A stretch of 64,000 bases of DNA from Lineus longissimus (Eukaryota > Nemertea > Pilidiophora > Heteronemertea > Lineidae), in contig NC_088318.1 of assembly GCF_910592395.1 (NCBI RefSeq), forward strand, positions 806,001 through 870,000, given 5' to 3'. Positions within the stretch are counted from its first letter, which is position 1. Each line of letters opens with the position of its first letter. A program made the translations under genes and the position numbers. Positions 47,034 to 60,904 of the stretch are shown piece by piece. The notes under the pieces were generated by a model. The model had not been told where the DNA came from. It made no database searches and was given only the letters and a program-made list of their open reading frames with translations.

Positions 47034-50000
47034 ATCTCCAGGTTGCGGATGCTGCAAGAGTAGTAAGAAGAAATACCAAAATAAACATGTGTTGCGCAAG
47101 CTTTTTAAATATTTGGCCGAATTTTGGTTTCTCCAAGAAAGCGAGAAGCTTGATATGCATTAACCTGCACTTACACGAGTCTCTTTGTCCCTCCCGAAAC
47201 ACGTCGTCGCAAACAGGGAAATGCTACCAGAAATCCCCGACCTCGAACTTGCGCATGCGCACTAATTACCATCTCGGCCGATCAACGCAGCAGTGCGCTT
47301 AGCTTAGGGCAATCTCCAAAAGCAGAGTTAATCAGGCGGTGGGGAGCATTACGCACTTTGCCGATAGCCCATTGGTTTCCTCCAATGTCTAGCTAATACT
47401 GTGCGAAATTTCAGTGAATTTAGTCAAAAAAATCCTTTGTCCACCTTTGTACCGCCGCTTTGCATGCATTGATGAAGTTCAAACAGGGAAAATCAGGAAA
47501 ATAAGCCTTTGAGGCGTTTTTACGGCTCAAAAACTGGCATTTCTAGCGATAATATTTTAGTTGCCCATAGATCCGCGAGAGGGCAATACCATCTAGAGTC
47601 ATAATAACACTGCTTCTGGTGTTTTGGAACATTTTTTTCTTTGTCCACTTGCATGCCGAAATTGGAGGTTTTAATGATGTGACAGCAAAAAATTGAATTG
47701 GTCATTGCGAGGGGGTCACTAGGAAGCTTGGGGGGTTGATCTATGCAATATACCTAGTTTTAAATCGTGCTTGTTTCATGCTAATGTGAAACACCATCAT
47801 TCTGATACTACTGAGATTTAAATTTTTCACTCTCGATTTTAAATGAAGTTTGAAAATTCATTTTTCACTTGATGATCATGCTAATCATGACTGCATGAGT
47901 CCAGTTTCCCTGCACCCAAAGTTTATTACCGATGGTAGCTTTCCTATATCTAATTGTCTAATGTAAAAAAGTTGGGCATTTTGTGGGGGGTTTACTGTGG
48001 TCTTGGCCTCTCCTACCTTGGGGGTGGGGGTGGGGTGGGGGTGGGGTGGGGTGGAGGTTGGTCTTGTTGGCATCCAGGTTTGAAATTGATGTAGGCATTC
48101 CATATGATCCTTGAGATATCATAAAACTCTTGACTGGTGTTATTATGGACTACTCGTTTTTCTCTCTTGTAATTCGGCAATTTTATATCAGATAACAAAG
48201 CGTAATTCAAACGGATACCGCGTCTCGTTGAGGCTGCCATTGTGATTGATTGCTGCGAGCTGATTCGTCAATGGCGGCACGTGACTGATTACACTGGCGG
48301 CCTCATCGGACGGCGTTGGTCAGGTTTTTCTGGTGTTGGCGGCCGCCGAGCTTCGGCACTGCACGCTTAGTTAAGCCCACCAAGGTTAGCTATGTGTATA
48401 TGTAACTGGTATATGACGTATTAGTAATGTGACAAGTAACGCAAATGAAGCCGGTCAGGCTGAGACTGAGTCCGTGGGACATGTGCTTGTCATCGTGAGG
48501 ATATCAGGGCGGTGGCCAGGGTTCTCAGTGCGCGTGTCCCTCCGTTTCCGCACACTTAGTGCAACCGCAGATAACGAGCGCAAGATCTCGTTTTCTGCTC
48601 TCGATTTGAAAGGGCACACCAATATGGCAATCGAAGAAGTAGTCACATGGCATCAACGGCCTGTACGGCCAACATAAGAGATTTAGAGAGCGTTTCACGA
48701 CTGAAGATACGGCTTTTGTTCAAAGGCAATGGGGTAATAAAAAAAAAGAAAACGGGAAATAGGATATAGGAAATAGGAAATGCATTCACCTGTGCTTACA
48801 CAAGTCTGTCACTCCCTTCGCTCACCGACATCGCAAAAATGAAAATATTTCCTCATTCCCACCTGTTTCCATCCGGGATTTCTCTCACACACGTCTACGA
48901 TTTTAGCAATTCAAATATCGCTATCGTCCGGAACGTAGTGTATCGTTATCATACCACAATGCACATAATACATTAGTTATGCAATATCAATGATTAGCTT
49001 GGTTCGCTTAGACTCCTCTGTAGTCCATTTCGTCATTCTTATCCGGCGTCTGTCCGGAGTGTACATTCGCACGATAGTGGCCTGAAAATGAGTTGTCAGA
49101 GGAAGACTGGCCCGTTTTCCAGATCGTTGTTCAATTTAACAGTTTAATACATGTAGTTGCTTTACTTTTTTAGTCGGTCAGGATCACCTGGCAAGGCCAA
49201 AAGCCTTTTCCACAGCACCGAAGATTTTGTATGAACAGATCTACACACCATTGCCAGGAATTATTACGTAACGCCGTTCAATGTGGCCTTTAGGTGTTAA
49301 AAAACCGAAATTAGAGTTTCGAACGTTTAATGAGGTTTGGGATCTCATTCCCAATACAAGGGGGGTGAGGTCACATGTATATGAAAACCTGGTATCCTCC
49401 CTTGTCCCCCCACGTACGGAATGAACGGCCCCTTAAGATTTTCGCTAATGCTGCCACCTAGTTAAGCTTCTCATGTCTTCAGAAAAAATCCGTTAATATC
49501 ATTTCATATTTATGTATATACGCATGCAAAGACATGCATAACAAGTAGAAACCAACCGAGCAGATGGCAAAGGTCGACATTATTATACAATCTTCTGTCG
49601 TAGATATGTGTATACCTGACGCATATATCTTTACCAGGCCTTTATAAACCGAGAAAGCACGTGCCAGGCTGTGTATAGCACCACACATGGCGTAAATACC
49701 ATAATAGAGCTAAGTGTGTTATTGACGTTACAAAAAGTGACCTTGCTCTTGCAGGAATACTGTTTTCTTAATATCGTGTGTTCCTCAGAGGGTGACCGCT
49801 GGATTACCAATTGATAAACTCGGGTAAGTCTTTTTGCCGACACCAACGTGCAGAGGTGCAGCACATTCGCATCTTTAACAAAATGGACCTCGAGTTATGA
49901 CGTTCGGCAAACCACAGATGGACAGTCCACAGATAGACCAGCCCTCACGAGTATTTGTGACAGCTAACAGGAGTGTATCAAGCTTTGTCGATCAATGTAT

Positions 50001-51100
50001 AAAACCAAATATATCTGTCAAAACATGAGAAACAACCTTTTTGAACTTAAGTCATGATTTCTTTGGTGTATTCCGAACATATCATTGTTTGTTACCTTTT
50101 CATTAAAGCGAGCCTCTATGAGGTGAAAGTCAACGCCGTTCTGGGCAAACCAATAGATGGCAGCATATTAGACATATCGACCATACTTCATGCGATTGTT
50201 TCAGCATGTTTAGAATGATGCCCAATTCTTGAAAGCACATTATGACGTCATTTTGACGCATACGCTAGTGAAGATCAGCGCCTCCTATTGAGATGCCGAA
50301 CCCTATTGATGAACTGACGCACTGGTACTGACGGCGAACAAGGAATTACAAGATGACAGAGGGTCAAGACTGGATGTCCGACAGCCTGGGATGAAAACCC
50401 GCAAAAATATGTCATAATACCAATTTTTACTATTTTACATGGAGTATGTTATGCATGTAACACGACACATATTTTGATGGCAAAACCATTATGAATTCTT
50501 GATGATATAACACTTTTGAGAATTCGTTTGCCTGAATAGATGTGCTAATGAACGATATTGTGTTGCCTGTCGATGAAGTGTGGTAATTCTTTCTGAGTGA
50601 TGATGGTGTGACGCTCAATGTTTCAGCTTACCCCTGTTGACCTATCACCACACCACACCTCGTGTCATAGAATGAGCCTATTGTGTCTTCTTGATCTCGA
50701 TATCAATATCAATATTCACAAATGCCTGTTTTATGGAGTACTTCCATGGAACATAGATCGTAAAAGAGAATGCACAGGACCACCATCTGCTCCCAAAGAA
50801 CCCGGTTGGTTAGCGTTCGGTCAGCCACAAAATTGTTAGGAGTCATTCACTGTAATTCACTCAGTTTTAAAAGAAATGTTCGGACACACTCCATGTAAGC
50901 AGTATTCGTTAATATTCTAAACTGAAAATATATTTTGATATGTGGATTTCAGGTCCAGGAGCCCTGCAGAAACAATACAAATTGTAACAGATTTGAAGGG
51001 GCGTGTCGGTAAATATGTAATGTGTTCCGGTGTCAAATGATTGTTTACCTTCAACGAGTGTGCAACAGCTCGTCAGAACATACCATTCGCCATTGACAAC
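47034..51100. other. Intergenic, no gene seen
   Basis: No frame resembles a known protein. A G-rich tract lies at 48020-48055. A GC-rich patch at 48270-48370 could be an unassigned promoter; nothing supports a specific gene. Confidence 0.5.
48020..48055 (+). repeat. G-rich tract with G-quadruplex potential
   Basis: Seven runs of four or five G separated by single T in 36 bases, ending GTGGAGG. This matches the G3+N1-7 four-times rule easily. Confidence 0.85.
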
Positions 51101-51115
51101 ATGGTATATATATAA
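51101..51115 (+). promoter_or_regulatory. Possible TATA box of the LIM gene
   Basis: GGTATATATATAACC about 275 bases upstream of the LIM-protein start codon at 51388. It would imply a 5' UTR of about 240 bases; unproven. Confidence 0.3.
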
Positions 51116-51387
51116 CCATAGCGACACGCTTTCCTATGCTTCCTGATATAAGCGACTTGGAGGCAGCGAGACAGTGTCATCTTATTGGAAATCTCCCGTA
51201 TCTGGATTACGTCATCAGAACAAAGCCGCCATCTTCTGTAAGCTTGTAAAGAAAGAGGAATGATGGCGATATGACAACAAACCGATATCACACAGTGCAT
51301 AAGGCTGATTTCAGTGCTGTAGAAAGCTGTATCGATCTCTTCACATGTTATGCTGATGAACGTCAAGTGAGTGTGGTTATTTGAAAT

Positions 51388-51855
51388 ATGGCGTATTCAG
51401 TGACAGGGGCTCGCTACGCCCGAGGTGAAGGAAGCTTGGATGCTAGGAACCAACAGATATTCGGATTACCTTTAAAGTCTATCCTTAAGAAGCCCCGGGC
51501 GGATTGGACCCCTCCGGGATCCAAGAAGACAGTCGATCCGTGTCACCGGTGTCAGGGCAGGGTCTACCCAGTGGATAGGATAAACATCGAATTCAGACTC
51601 TGCTACCATAAGGAGTGCTTCACGTGCTCGACATGCGACAGGAAACTGTCACTAAAAGATTTTCACCTCAGTTCAGGAAAAGATAGGGAGATTTACTGTT
51701 TTAGACATGTGCCATCCGGTCTTTCAAACTGCCGGTCTATCTCCCCGGTGGGGAGGAGGTTACACCGGTCTGCCTCATGTCCGGGGCCGGATCGACCCGA
51801 GGGATTCAGGGAACGGAAGGAGAAGAAGAAACACCGAACAAGCTTTAATGAAGAG
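51388..51855 (+). CDS. LIM-domain protein, first coding exon (156 codons)
   Basis: One LIM zinc-binding domain, likely a protein-protein interaction or cytoskeletal adaptor. Seen: Met start in a region with upstream stops, a basic N-terminus (LKSILKKPRADW), then CHRC (52-55), HKEC (74-77), CSTC (80-83) and CFRH (104-107), fitting the C-x2-C, H-x2-C, C-x2-C, C-x2-H pattern of two zinc fingers. The VYPVDRI and KLSLKDF segments recall the EPLIN/LIMD2-type LIM (VYPMERL, LSL). A Ser/Arg/Lys-rich stretch follows (RRLHRSASC, RERKEKKKHR). The exon ends at GAAGAG|GTGAGG (51855) in phase 0; reading on gives only a few codons to a stop. Later exons may be those at 60905-63745, but the junction is not settled. 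Confidence 0.75.
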
Positions 51856-54418
51856 GTGAGGCTTTATTTTTCTTAATACAGCAGATTAGTAATCCCCTTA
51901 ATGATGGTGTCCACATGATTCTGTTGTCACAATGATTACACGTATCTTCTCAACATTTTCCTCACTACTTTCAAGTCTTTTTTGGAAAGAACACTATAGG
52001 CAGGGCAAAACAAACGAATGAAAACATAAAGAAGTAATTGGTATGTTTGTCCATTTAGCATCTCGGGGTAAAGTATGCTATGTTTTGGCGGATATGCTAC
52101 ATCATGACATCAAATATCTCTTAACTGATTTCAACCAAACAGTTAACAATGACTGAAATTGACATATGGTCCTTTATTCTGATTGATACCTACACACGTA
52201 CATGTAAACATACATCTTCTACATTAACATGCACCTTAAGCCTAGTCAGCTGTATCACATGGTAAATATTGACTCTAAACCAGTTGGATTAGGTCAGCTA
52301 GATCAATGTCAGAGGAATGTCACTTTTATTGACTTAACTTCAAATTGACTGCTGGTTATAAAAAAGTACATACTTGACATTGCAAGGCAAAATGTCGATT
52401 TCTGATAAAATCGATGCGACAAGACTGAGTTGCCAAGGATTAGATTTTTGATAACCAACATTTTAGCTCTACTAACATGACGATATTTTGTCAACCTTTT
52501 AAGTATTACTCATCAGTGGTATCCACACTGCACACACTTCAGCAATGATTAATGCCTGATGCTCGTCACATACAAACAAACGAAGAACAGTGCAAAGGTA
52601 ATGCAGAGACAAACGAGTTATGTTCATGCCTTGATATCTCGCTGCATGATCATACGGCTTATGGTAGCATCGGATATCGATTACAAGGTGGAGGTTCCGT
52701 TATTACAATAATCCTTGGTCTTGATGTGCATTTCATCAATCTCATGGGCGCACTGGCGTTATACATGCGGATAGGTGATGATACTGCCCACTCAGCTGAT
52801 GATGTATTCGAAATACTGCAACATTCCCAAAGAGTTCCTGCTTTATAGCTTCCAATCATGAAGAAGAACGTATATCATTTGGTAGTTTGCATTCCATTTG
52901 TGTCATTGATTCGCAAAATTATGCATGCCATCATAAATCCATACTGAAAATGTGTAGAAATCTACGAAGATATCGCCCTTCGATATGGCCTCAGAGAAAC
53001 GTGAGGCCATCATTCGATGTCACGAGATGGTGACACACCAGGGAACATTCAAAAGAAGCGAATGTTATAGCAGTGACTGAAAGATGCAGAGCCATATTCG
53101 CGTTTACATCTCCTCAAAGTGCCATAATCACATTCTGTCACCATGGACGCCATACTGTGTGGATCTGCTATGCATTTGCCAATATCAGTGTATTGAACTG
53201 GCGTGTTTTTATTGATGGATCATGACAGACTCCTCACAAAGCTTTCTAGCCATTGTGGATGTGAGCATATAGGAAATGTACATGACCATCATGTGGAGGT
53301 GATAGTGAGGTGCTTTGCTGGAGTATAATGCTCCTGAGAATGCTAATTCATCACAATTTGATTCAGCAGAAACATCTTAATGGTTTTGTACATGGATCGA
53401 GTACACACGATATGTTCTCATCATTGTGGTTGGGCGGAGGAGGTTGTCCCTTTGCTGTATGGAATTGAGCAATCGTATACGCATCAATCGATATCAGGCC
53501 CTATCGTAGGCATATTTGGCTATAGATTGTGACAGCACTTGTACTCTATGTTTGCCATTGATCAGTGACCTATATAAATAGCTTCATCTATAGACCTATG
53601 GATTATTCAGAGCGACTCAATCGATGGTTGATGTTAATAGGCACATCTCACTCTTCATATTTGTAGCCCTGCAACCAGAGACATGTTGGCGAATGATGAT
53701 TGACGCCATAAGACATCCCTATGGAAGTCAGTTTATGAACAGCAGGCATGACTGGCTCTTGCTGGACCTCCCATTGCTTACTTCTATGTAGAAGCCCTTC
53801 GTGATTCTATGCAGTGATGACTTCGTGATTCTATGTGGATGACAGACTGATTTCTTCATTTCAAGCGTTCTGCTCGTCCCTCGAACTATCCAAACATGTG
53901 CAGCATAGACCATTTACAATCACTCGCGAGTATTTTCAACAACTCCAATGATCCAGATCATCATGTCATCTACATAGAACAGATTATCATCTGCTGATAT
54001 CTGAATTCCTTCTGGTCAAACACGGGAATCGATTGAGCCGAATCACCACTTGGGAACCATTCGCACACAATATGCGCAAGTCCCTCGTTTAACCAACCCA
54101 CACAAGGCTCGTTGCTTCTTCGCCTGACGGTATCACGTAATTGATGGCTGTTAGAAGTTATTGTTCTTATGGCAGCTATTACAAGAACGCCACTAGGGCC
54201 ATCAAATGTCATCACGGGGGGCAATGCCGTAATGCCAATGCTGACAGGAAGCAGTCTCCAAATCAGAGCTTCCTGGTTAAGCTGACCAAGGCATGTCGAA
54301 CCCAGGCCGATGCCAGAAGGTCAAGTGGTGAAAGAAGCTGTTTCAAAGACATGTGGCTAGAATGCTTGAACCCAAGTAATAGATCCGTTCTGATTTCTTT
54401 TTGCACACATACATATAC

Positions 54419-54480
54419 ACAGTGGAACCCCGGTCGGCGACCACCCCGGTAACGCGACCTCTCCGCTATGACGACCAAAA
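54419..54480 (+). mobile_element. Possible pogo/Tigger-type DNA transposon end
   Basis: CAGTGGAACCCCGGTCGGCG and the following GACCACCCCGG resemble the CAGTGGAACC... termini of pogo/Tigger-like elements. I do not see a matching inverted end or a transposase nearby, so this would be a fragment or solo terminus. Confidence 0.25.
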
Positions 54481-57400
54481 ATCGCCGGTCCCGAATTATT
54501 TCCTCTCTAATTACCATTACGAGGATCTTATGGTGTGGTACTAAGCGACACATATCAATGCAAAATAATGCACTGAAGTGTTTTTACATTGCAGTGATCA
54601 ACCGAGGTGCAGCAAGAGTGCAAACATAAGTACAATATCATGCTTACTTTCTTCACTTTAATGTCCTCCTTTCATGTCATACACACTTGACCGTGGTATT
54701 CTAAAGGTCTTGGTGAGACTGACCTGCTTATAACATAGTCATTAACCTCATCTAGCTTGGGCATTGAAAGGAATTCGGGTCAAGATTGTCTAAAGAGCCA
54801 TCGAGATTTGGAGAACTCTTCATATCTGTGGCGGAGCTTTTGCTGACCCACTTGCAGATTAATACTCAATGTGATGTCCGTCCAATTACACTGCAATGCA
54901 CTTGGTCCCTTTATCATTGTATTCGTTAAACCGAACATAAAATCTGCGAACTTCTGCCGGCCACGGCAGAGCAAGGCACGAGAATGTGAATTGGTCTCAG
55001 CTCATGTTCGTTGAACACAAGCCCAGGCTCAGATCACGATCACTCATGGTGGATGATTACAGGAGCAATATGCAAACTGATATTCGCCCTCATACAATTC
55101 CCGGTTGCAACTACCCGGCAAATGACTGGTTTCATCGGCCAATTAAGTCATCTGTATCAATGTTGTGTTTGGGGATTTCGATTCCGATTCATCTAGGGTT
55201 AATATATGGTATTCTGACCCATCGAATCATGAGTGTAGCATTAGCCATTGTTGCCAGACAATGTGTAATTGAATATTGGACACGGCTTCACGGGATCGAT
55301 ACGAGAAACGAGACAGCAGTCGCGTGCCTGATTAGCCTGCATTCTCCCACACGCATCAGTGGATGTTCCACTGATGAGAAAGTGCCACATTACACGATTC
55401 TTTAAAGTACATTATGTGTTGGCAGCAAGCAAAAACACATGAACATGATCAAATTATGTGAATCTATTATTCTGTCAGATACCTTTGTGGTCCATGCCCA
55501 GTTTCCATTGAACGGCTCAGGACAATATCTACACTACTGATCAGCATCAATACTCACCGGTCGAATGACGCGTACTCTTCTTCTGTGAATTGTCGAAAGC
55601 TTGAAAGTTTGACAGTTTGACCGTCTGGCCCATGTGAACCTTTCTTAAAATTTATCAAAATATGCTGAAAAGGAAACATTCTTAGGCAAATTCCTGCTGC
55701 CTGGGCGGCACCAACCAGCTTATCACCAGTATTGACGGTGCTACCTCGCAGTCTCACTGTTAGCGATAGTAATACTTCAACCATCGTGTTTCACATTTGA
55801 CCCCACCGTCCTATCAACAGGCATCCTTGGAGCCCTGTGTGTCGATCAGGATGTACGATCCATTGGTCTCTCAACGCACCTGGGGACCGCGCAGAAAGTC
55901 TCATACAGAGATTTGATAGTCTGTTGTCGACGTAGTGTGTTCCCCAAACCACGAAAGAGTTAATCATTAGTGTTCTACCTGATACTGCTGTTGATGTAAG
56001 GCTCTTGCTCTTTTTCCCCGATAATCTCCTCAGTCGGCGGATATCTTCAATGAAACTCATTACCATTGGATGTCTCTATATAGGGAACGGATCAATAAAG
56101 AGCATCCTCGATTCAATTACATTGGTTTCAAGTTGTATGTGTTGTGTTCTATTCTAAGATGAGTGAAACAGCGCCATCTATTATCGGGATGTGCTGAGCT
56201 ATCAACAGTGAAAACAGTACATAAGTGCACCTTGACTAAGTTACAAAAAATGGACCCTGGGTACAAAAGTCCGCTAGGAATAATTCCGCAAAATACTTAT
56301 TGTGTCCACACCTGGTGGCTGATGATAAAGCTGTTTATGGCTTGTAAAGTTATTGATGCTTTTCCATGTTTGAACTGATAAGCTGAGTCAATTTGTCCTT
56401 TATTCTGTGATAGATATATGATTTGATAAGGCGTGATTGTGACCAGCGAGCGTGTAGGCAGACTGTTACTCTAGCATAGCAACGGATTAAGCTCTATGGT
56501 GATATTTTGTGTGCGATATTTCTTTTGTAGAATACCCAAATGATCTATATTTTAGAACGGCGAAATGGGTAGAATATGACACTAAATGGGTACCAACGAC
56601 ACAACCTGCAAATAGACGCTTAACGGGGACAGACGCCTCCAAGAGTGAACAGTATTCATCATCTTTCAAGTTTCACCTTGGAGAGATCACCGAACTTCAA
56701 TTCGTGTGATAGGCTTATTACCACAATCAGCCACGATTCGGGCAGCAAAGTTCACAAATGGCCACGCCGAGGACTGCCTCCCTTGCAAGGGGTCGAGCTG
56801 CTTAGCCATCTGTCCAAGCTCAACTCGAGATATCATCTTTCTTGGATGGTCATTGGCAAACGACACCAATCTTGTTATAAAGATTACCACTCAGAATCAT
56901 GGTTTGCGAGTGAGACAGGTTGTGCTGAAATCATTCATGTCCGTTCACAGAGCTCTTGTTCGACGCGTTCGTGAAAAATGAAACACCGTGAGGTTGATCA
57001 AATATATACTCAATGGTTTTGCAGGTGCCCTAAAAATCTTATTTTAACAACCACTATGTCTTTCTTGTGTCTCTAACATTCCACCCTTGGGCGACATATG
57101 AGTTATTAACATATTGATGAAATCCTGGCGAAAGAGATGTATGGAGATGTCTTTGTACTCCCACTTTTGTTCTAATTGGCAATATCAGCAATAGCGGACT
57201 AGCCTTATATATTTTTTGTAATATCATGAACCCGTTTTCCTATAATCATTTGACGCGTACGCATCCTCGTATCTGCGCAGATTCCTCAACGCCCTCTCAT
57301 CACGAAACAGGCTTCCTCCGCTTTCTTGGAATTCCGTTCCATAATGCATATGTCGAGTATTTTGTTTCGCATTGCCATTTTTATTAACATGGAATTGCAC

Positions 57401-58614
57401 TGTCGAGTGCGCAGGCTATTAAACTTACTCGCGGAATTGCTTAGATTTTGGTTCGACATCACTTTGATGAAAAAGTTTCCGGATAGAGCGATATTTTGGG
57501 CGAAACAAAGAGATGCACGGCTCATCATTGTCACCTCTTTCCTGCAGTGAAACCCTGAACGCTGTCGCAGCTGCCGAAGGGGCCTGAACATCTTTTGTCG
57601 GCAAAACAACACGCAACACATGCACAATGTGCAACTATCATTCTTATCACAGTCAGTAAACTAAAAACTTCAACCGACCTCTTAGAACGTTGACACCGTA
57701 CTGCACTAAAATGTCCATTTTGTTATGGTAATATCAAGCCGTCATTGCTTTCTTTGATGATTATCGGGTGGGCAAATCATCCCCAGTCGAACAATAATAC
57801 TTGAAGTACTCGGGAAGTTTTCCATATCAATAGCGCTAAGGACGTTTGAGCATGGGAATCTTCTACAACATTCCATCACATCCCAGCCACTCTTGATGGC
57901 AAGTCTACTTTAAAATTCAATTTAGGAAGCCCCTTGAATTATTGAATTTGATTCCCGCTCGCGCTTACAATCTGCTGCAGGAAAGTTGCTAAATCAGTGC
58001 TGATGGTGCTTCATGATAAGATATCCTGGTATAAAAGTAATCCTTTTCTATTAAAAGCAAAATTTATATTGATTAAAATGGCCGTCTGAATCCTTTCGGT
58101 TGCGCCGTAGCGTAGCAATATGATGTCAGGAAACTGAGTCCAACTTTTCCATTGGTTGATTCTGTGTTTATCCCGGTAAAAAGTGTTTCATAGCATTTGA
58201 TTGGACGATGCGACAGGAAGAAACCACCAATGAAGCCTCTGTAGAACTTTTTTAATTTGAAATCCTGCTTTTCATGTTTGATTTTTTCTGTTTGCCTTGC
58301 CTTGTTTTTGCTTTGATGCTCAAGTTGTATTGATTGCCTTCTAGGATGAAACACGGACCTATTGGCCAGAGTTCTTGTTTGAACTCAGCGCTGAACCAGA
58401 GGCACCGGTAAGACTCTGATTTTCCAGGTTGGTTTATAGATAGTAAGCACTTAATTCCTATGCAACTAGAATAGATAACTCTTGAATGGCATGCCCGAGT
58501 AGTTGATAACTTCGGTTACTTTTTGGTTGTACATCTCAAAGGACTAGCCAAAAACTCAACAAAGTGGGATAGTTACTACCGTCTCTAATATTTACTACAT
58601 AGTTAGCAATAACA

Positions 58615-58636
58615 CCCCCCCCCCCCCCCCCCCCCC
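58615..58636. repeat. Poly-C run (22 bases)
   Basis: Uninterrupted C22 as written, A/T-rich on both sides. Confidence 0.85.
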
Positions 58637-60904
58637 AATTCGCACATTCCGAGTTTGATATCGAATATATATATTTACACGAAATATATCTCAAGTGTTG
58701 AGCTGATTTCTGCTATCATGCATGAATTTCTAACAAGGAACCAAGTTTTTACTGTATAAATCATTCGAATTTATTACACTTTCAGTGTTTTCCTCGCCAG
58801 GCCAGTACCCGCTCTATGTAAACAATTTGGAATTTATTCATAAACTGAACAATTCAAACAATTTTATTTGAGAGGACTTGACCTACATTTCTGAATTTAA
58901 ATAATATTAAGTTCATCTTGTGTCCTGTCTTTTTGTTGGAATGATTTCAATGTAATTGCGTTTATCGTGTAAGGCATTTTGAGTATGAAAAAAACATTTG
59001 ATGAGGATATGTGATGGAATATCCACCACTGTCGATAATTAGTCCTCGAGGAATGCTGCGACCCTTTGTTAGCCATTCATAACGGTCGGTAGGCCCTGTT
59101 AATGACATTTTATTGGCGATTGCTGAGATAAAGGAATAGATTACGGTGCATCTGATTGACCGAATTTCAGTTGATATATACAGTAGTAGCTGACACTAAC
59201 TCCCTTAATTGTGGACATTAAGACAGTTCCTCTTGTAGTGATAACAACAGTGACTAATGCCACATTCGTAATAGAGCAATTATCAACACTGCAGCCAAAC
59301 CGAACCAACAAAAGCATTTTTTTTGCGAAGCGATTCAAGCAAAAACCGCGTTAATTGGAAACCTGTCCCCAATCGCATTCACAGAAGCATGTATCTCAAC
59401 CTCTATGGTGCTCTTGCCATTTTTACCAGGATTAGCTGTGATCAATACTTTGGAAAGCAATGGGAGAACTGCCATCTGGAGAGTCGTAGGCGAATCAATG
59501 AATCATCCTCGTTCAGCTTCGATCACTTCAGCAGGCTGACTGATTGTTGCATCTAAATTGTCCTCATGCCGAGTATCCGGGGATTGCAGCAGCCGCTTCA
59601 GCTTTCTCCGTTTGGGGGTAGAAGGCTACTGCAACGTGGTGCTATTGATTCATATCCCTACCCAGGTATCAACTTTATTGCTGCCGATGTGACGCGATTG
59701 ATGCCCCATTGCATCAGGCGATTATTCCGCATGATCCGTTTCCGCTAAGCGTCCCCTTCATGACTGCACTGGCGGAAGATTACATGCCAAATACGACATC
59801 AATGATGCTTTTAAGGTGTCATATGAGATGGCATCTAATCAGGGTCGGATTCCTGTATGATTGCTCCTGTCAGGGTGACAAATGACAAGCTGTAATAACA
59901 CAATTCCCTTTCTGCGCATAGATTTCGGAATCCGCCATTACCGTGCGAGAAATGGTGGTCTTGTTGCACTATTAATCATAGAGATGGAAACAATAATGAT
60001 GAATCTGTTCAAACTGCACCGTCGACGCCCATCTCATTGATGATCGCGAAAAACGTGGGTATTGACTGTGATAAACCGTGAAGTGAGCTGGACTTAGATA
60101 GAAATCAATGCTAATGCTTGTTGATTATCCACTTGTCCTCAACGGGGCGTGGCGTCAGTGGCCCGATGTGACCTTGTCCTCTCACCTCCTGGGGTCAAAA
60201 ACTATTATGAAAATAGGACACCACCAAAGCAAATTTGGGGATAAAGCACTGAACCGTGGTGAAAACAATCATAGGCCCAAATTTGTTATGAATATAAAAA
60301 CAATTGTGACACAATTAACAAATATTAATGTGCTCATTGCTATGCCTCCGGGCTATGCCTAGGGGGCAGTACTTGTTGCTGACACCTTTATTGTTATCAA
60401 AACATCGAGAATTGTCTCGACTATGTTGAATCTCATTGATATCCGCCGCTTTGTGACAACACAAAGCCTTATCTGGGCTGTACTACATCACAGTACACTG
60501 TAAAACGTCAATACCAGTAGAGCAGCCATCTTGGTAGTAAAATGGCTACACCTGGATAGGTATTCACCGAGTCTCCAATTCCTTTGCCGTCCGTATCGAA
60601 TTTCGTCCATACCTTCCGTCCTTTATAAGACATTCCAGGACGTTAACATATCGTGCATTCGTGGATTTAATTTCGTGTTTCTGGGTTTTGAACTATGCAA
60701 AATAACTGAGGATTTAAAGTGGTTTAATTTCATTAAGGTATCTGGGTCAGCGAAGGTAGATACGAGTAGGTGTGGTATGATGGACAGCCACCTGCCCCCT
60801 TACCTGTGTGACGATATCTAAGGAGACACATATCTACTTATATTGTTCTAGTGACCCACTCTGATGTGACATTTCCATGATTTACCTTCGCTTATCACCT
60901 TAAG

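Larger units (their letters stand above)
51856..60904. other. Large intron or intergenic stretch without recognised exons
   Basis: If the LIM exon and the exons after 60905 are one gene this is its intron. It has no frame I recognise; the 139-codon frame at 54986-55405 has no family resemblance and no splice context. It contains a C22 run (58615-58636) and a transposon-like terminus at 54419. Confidence 0.5.

Noticed and set aside
54986..55405. 139-codon frame
   Set aside because: No motif, no splice sites, no codon-bias signal visible by eye; treated as chance.
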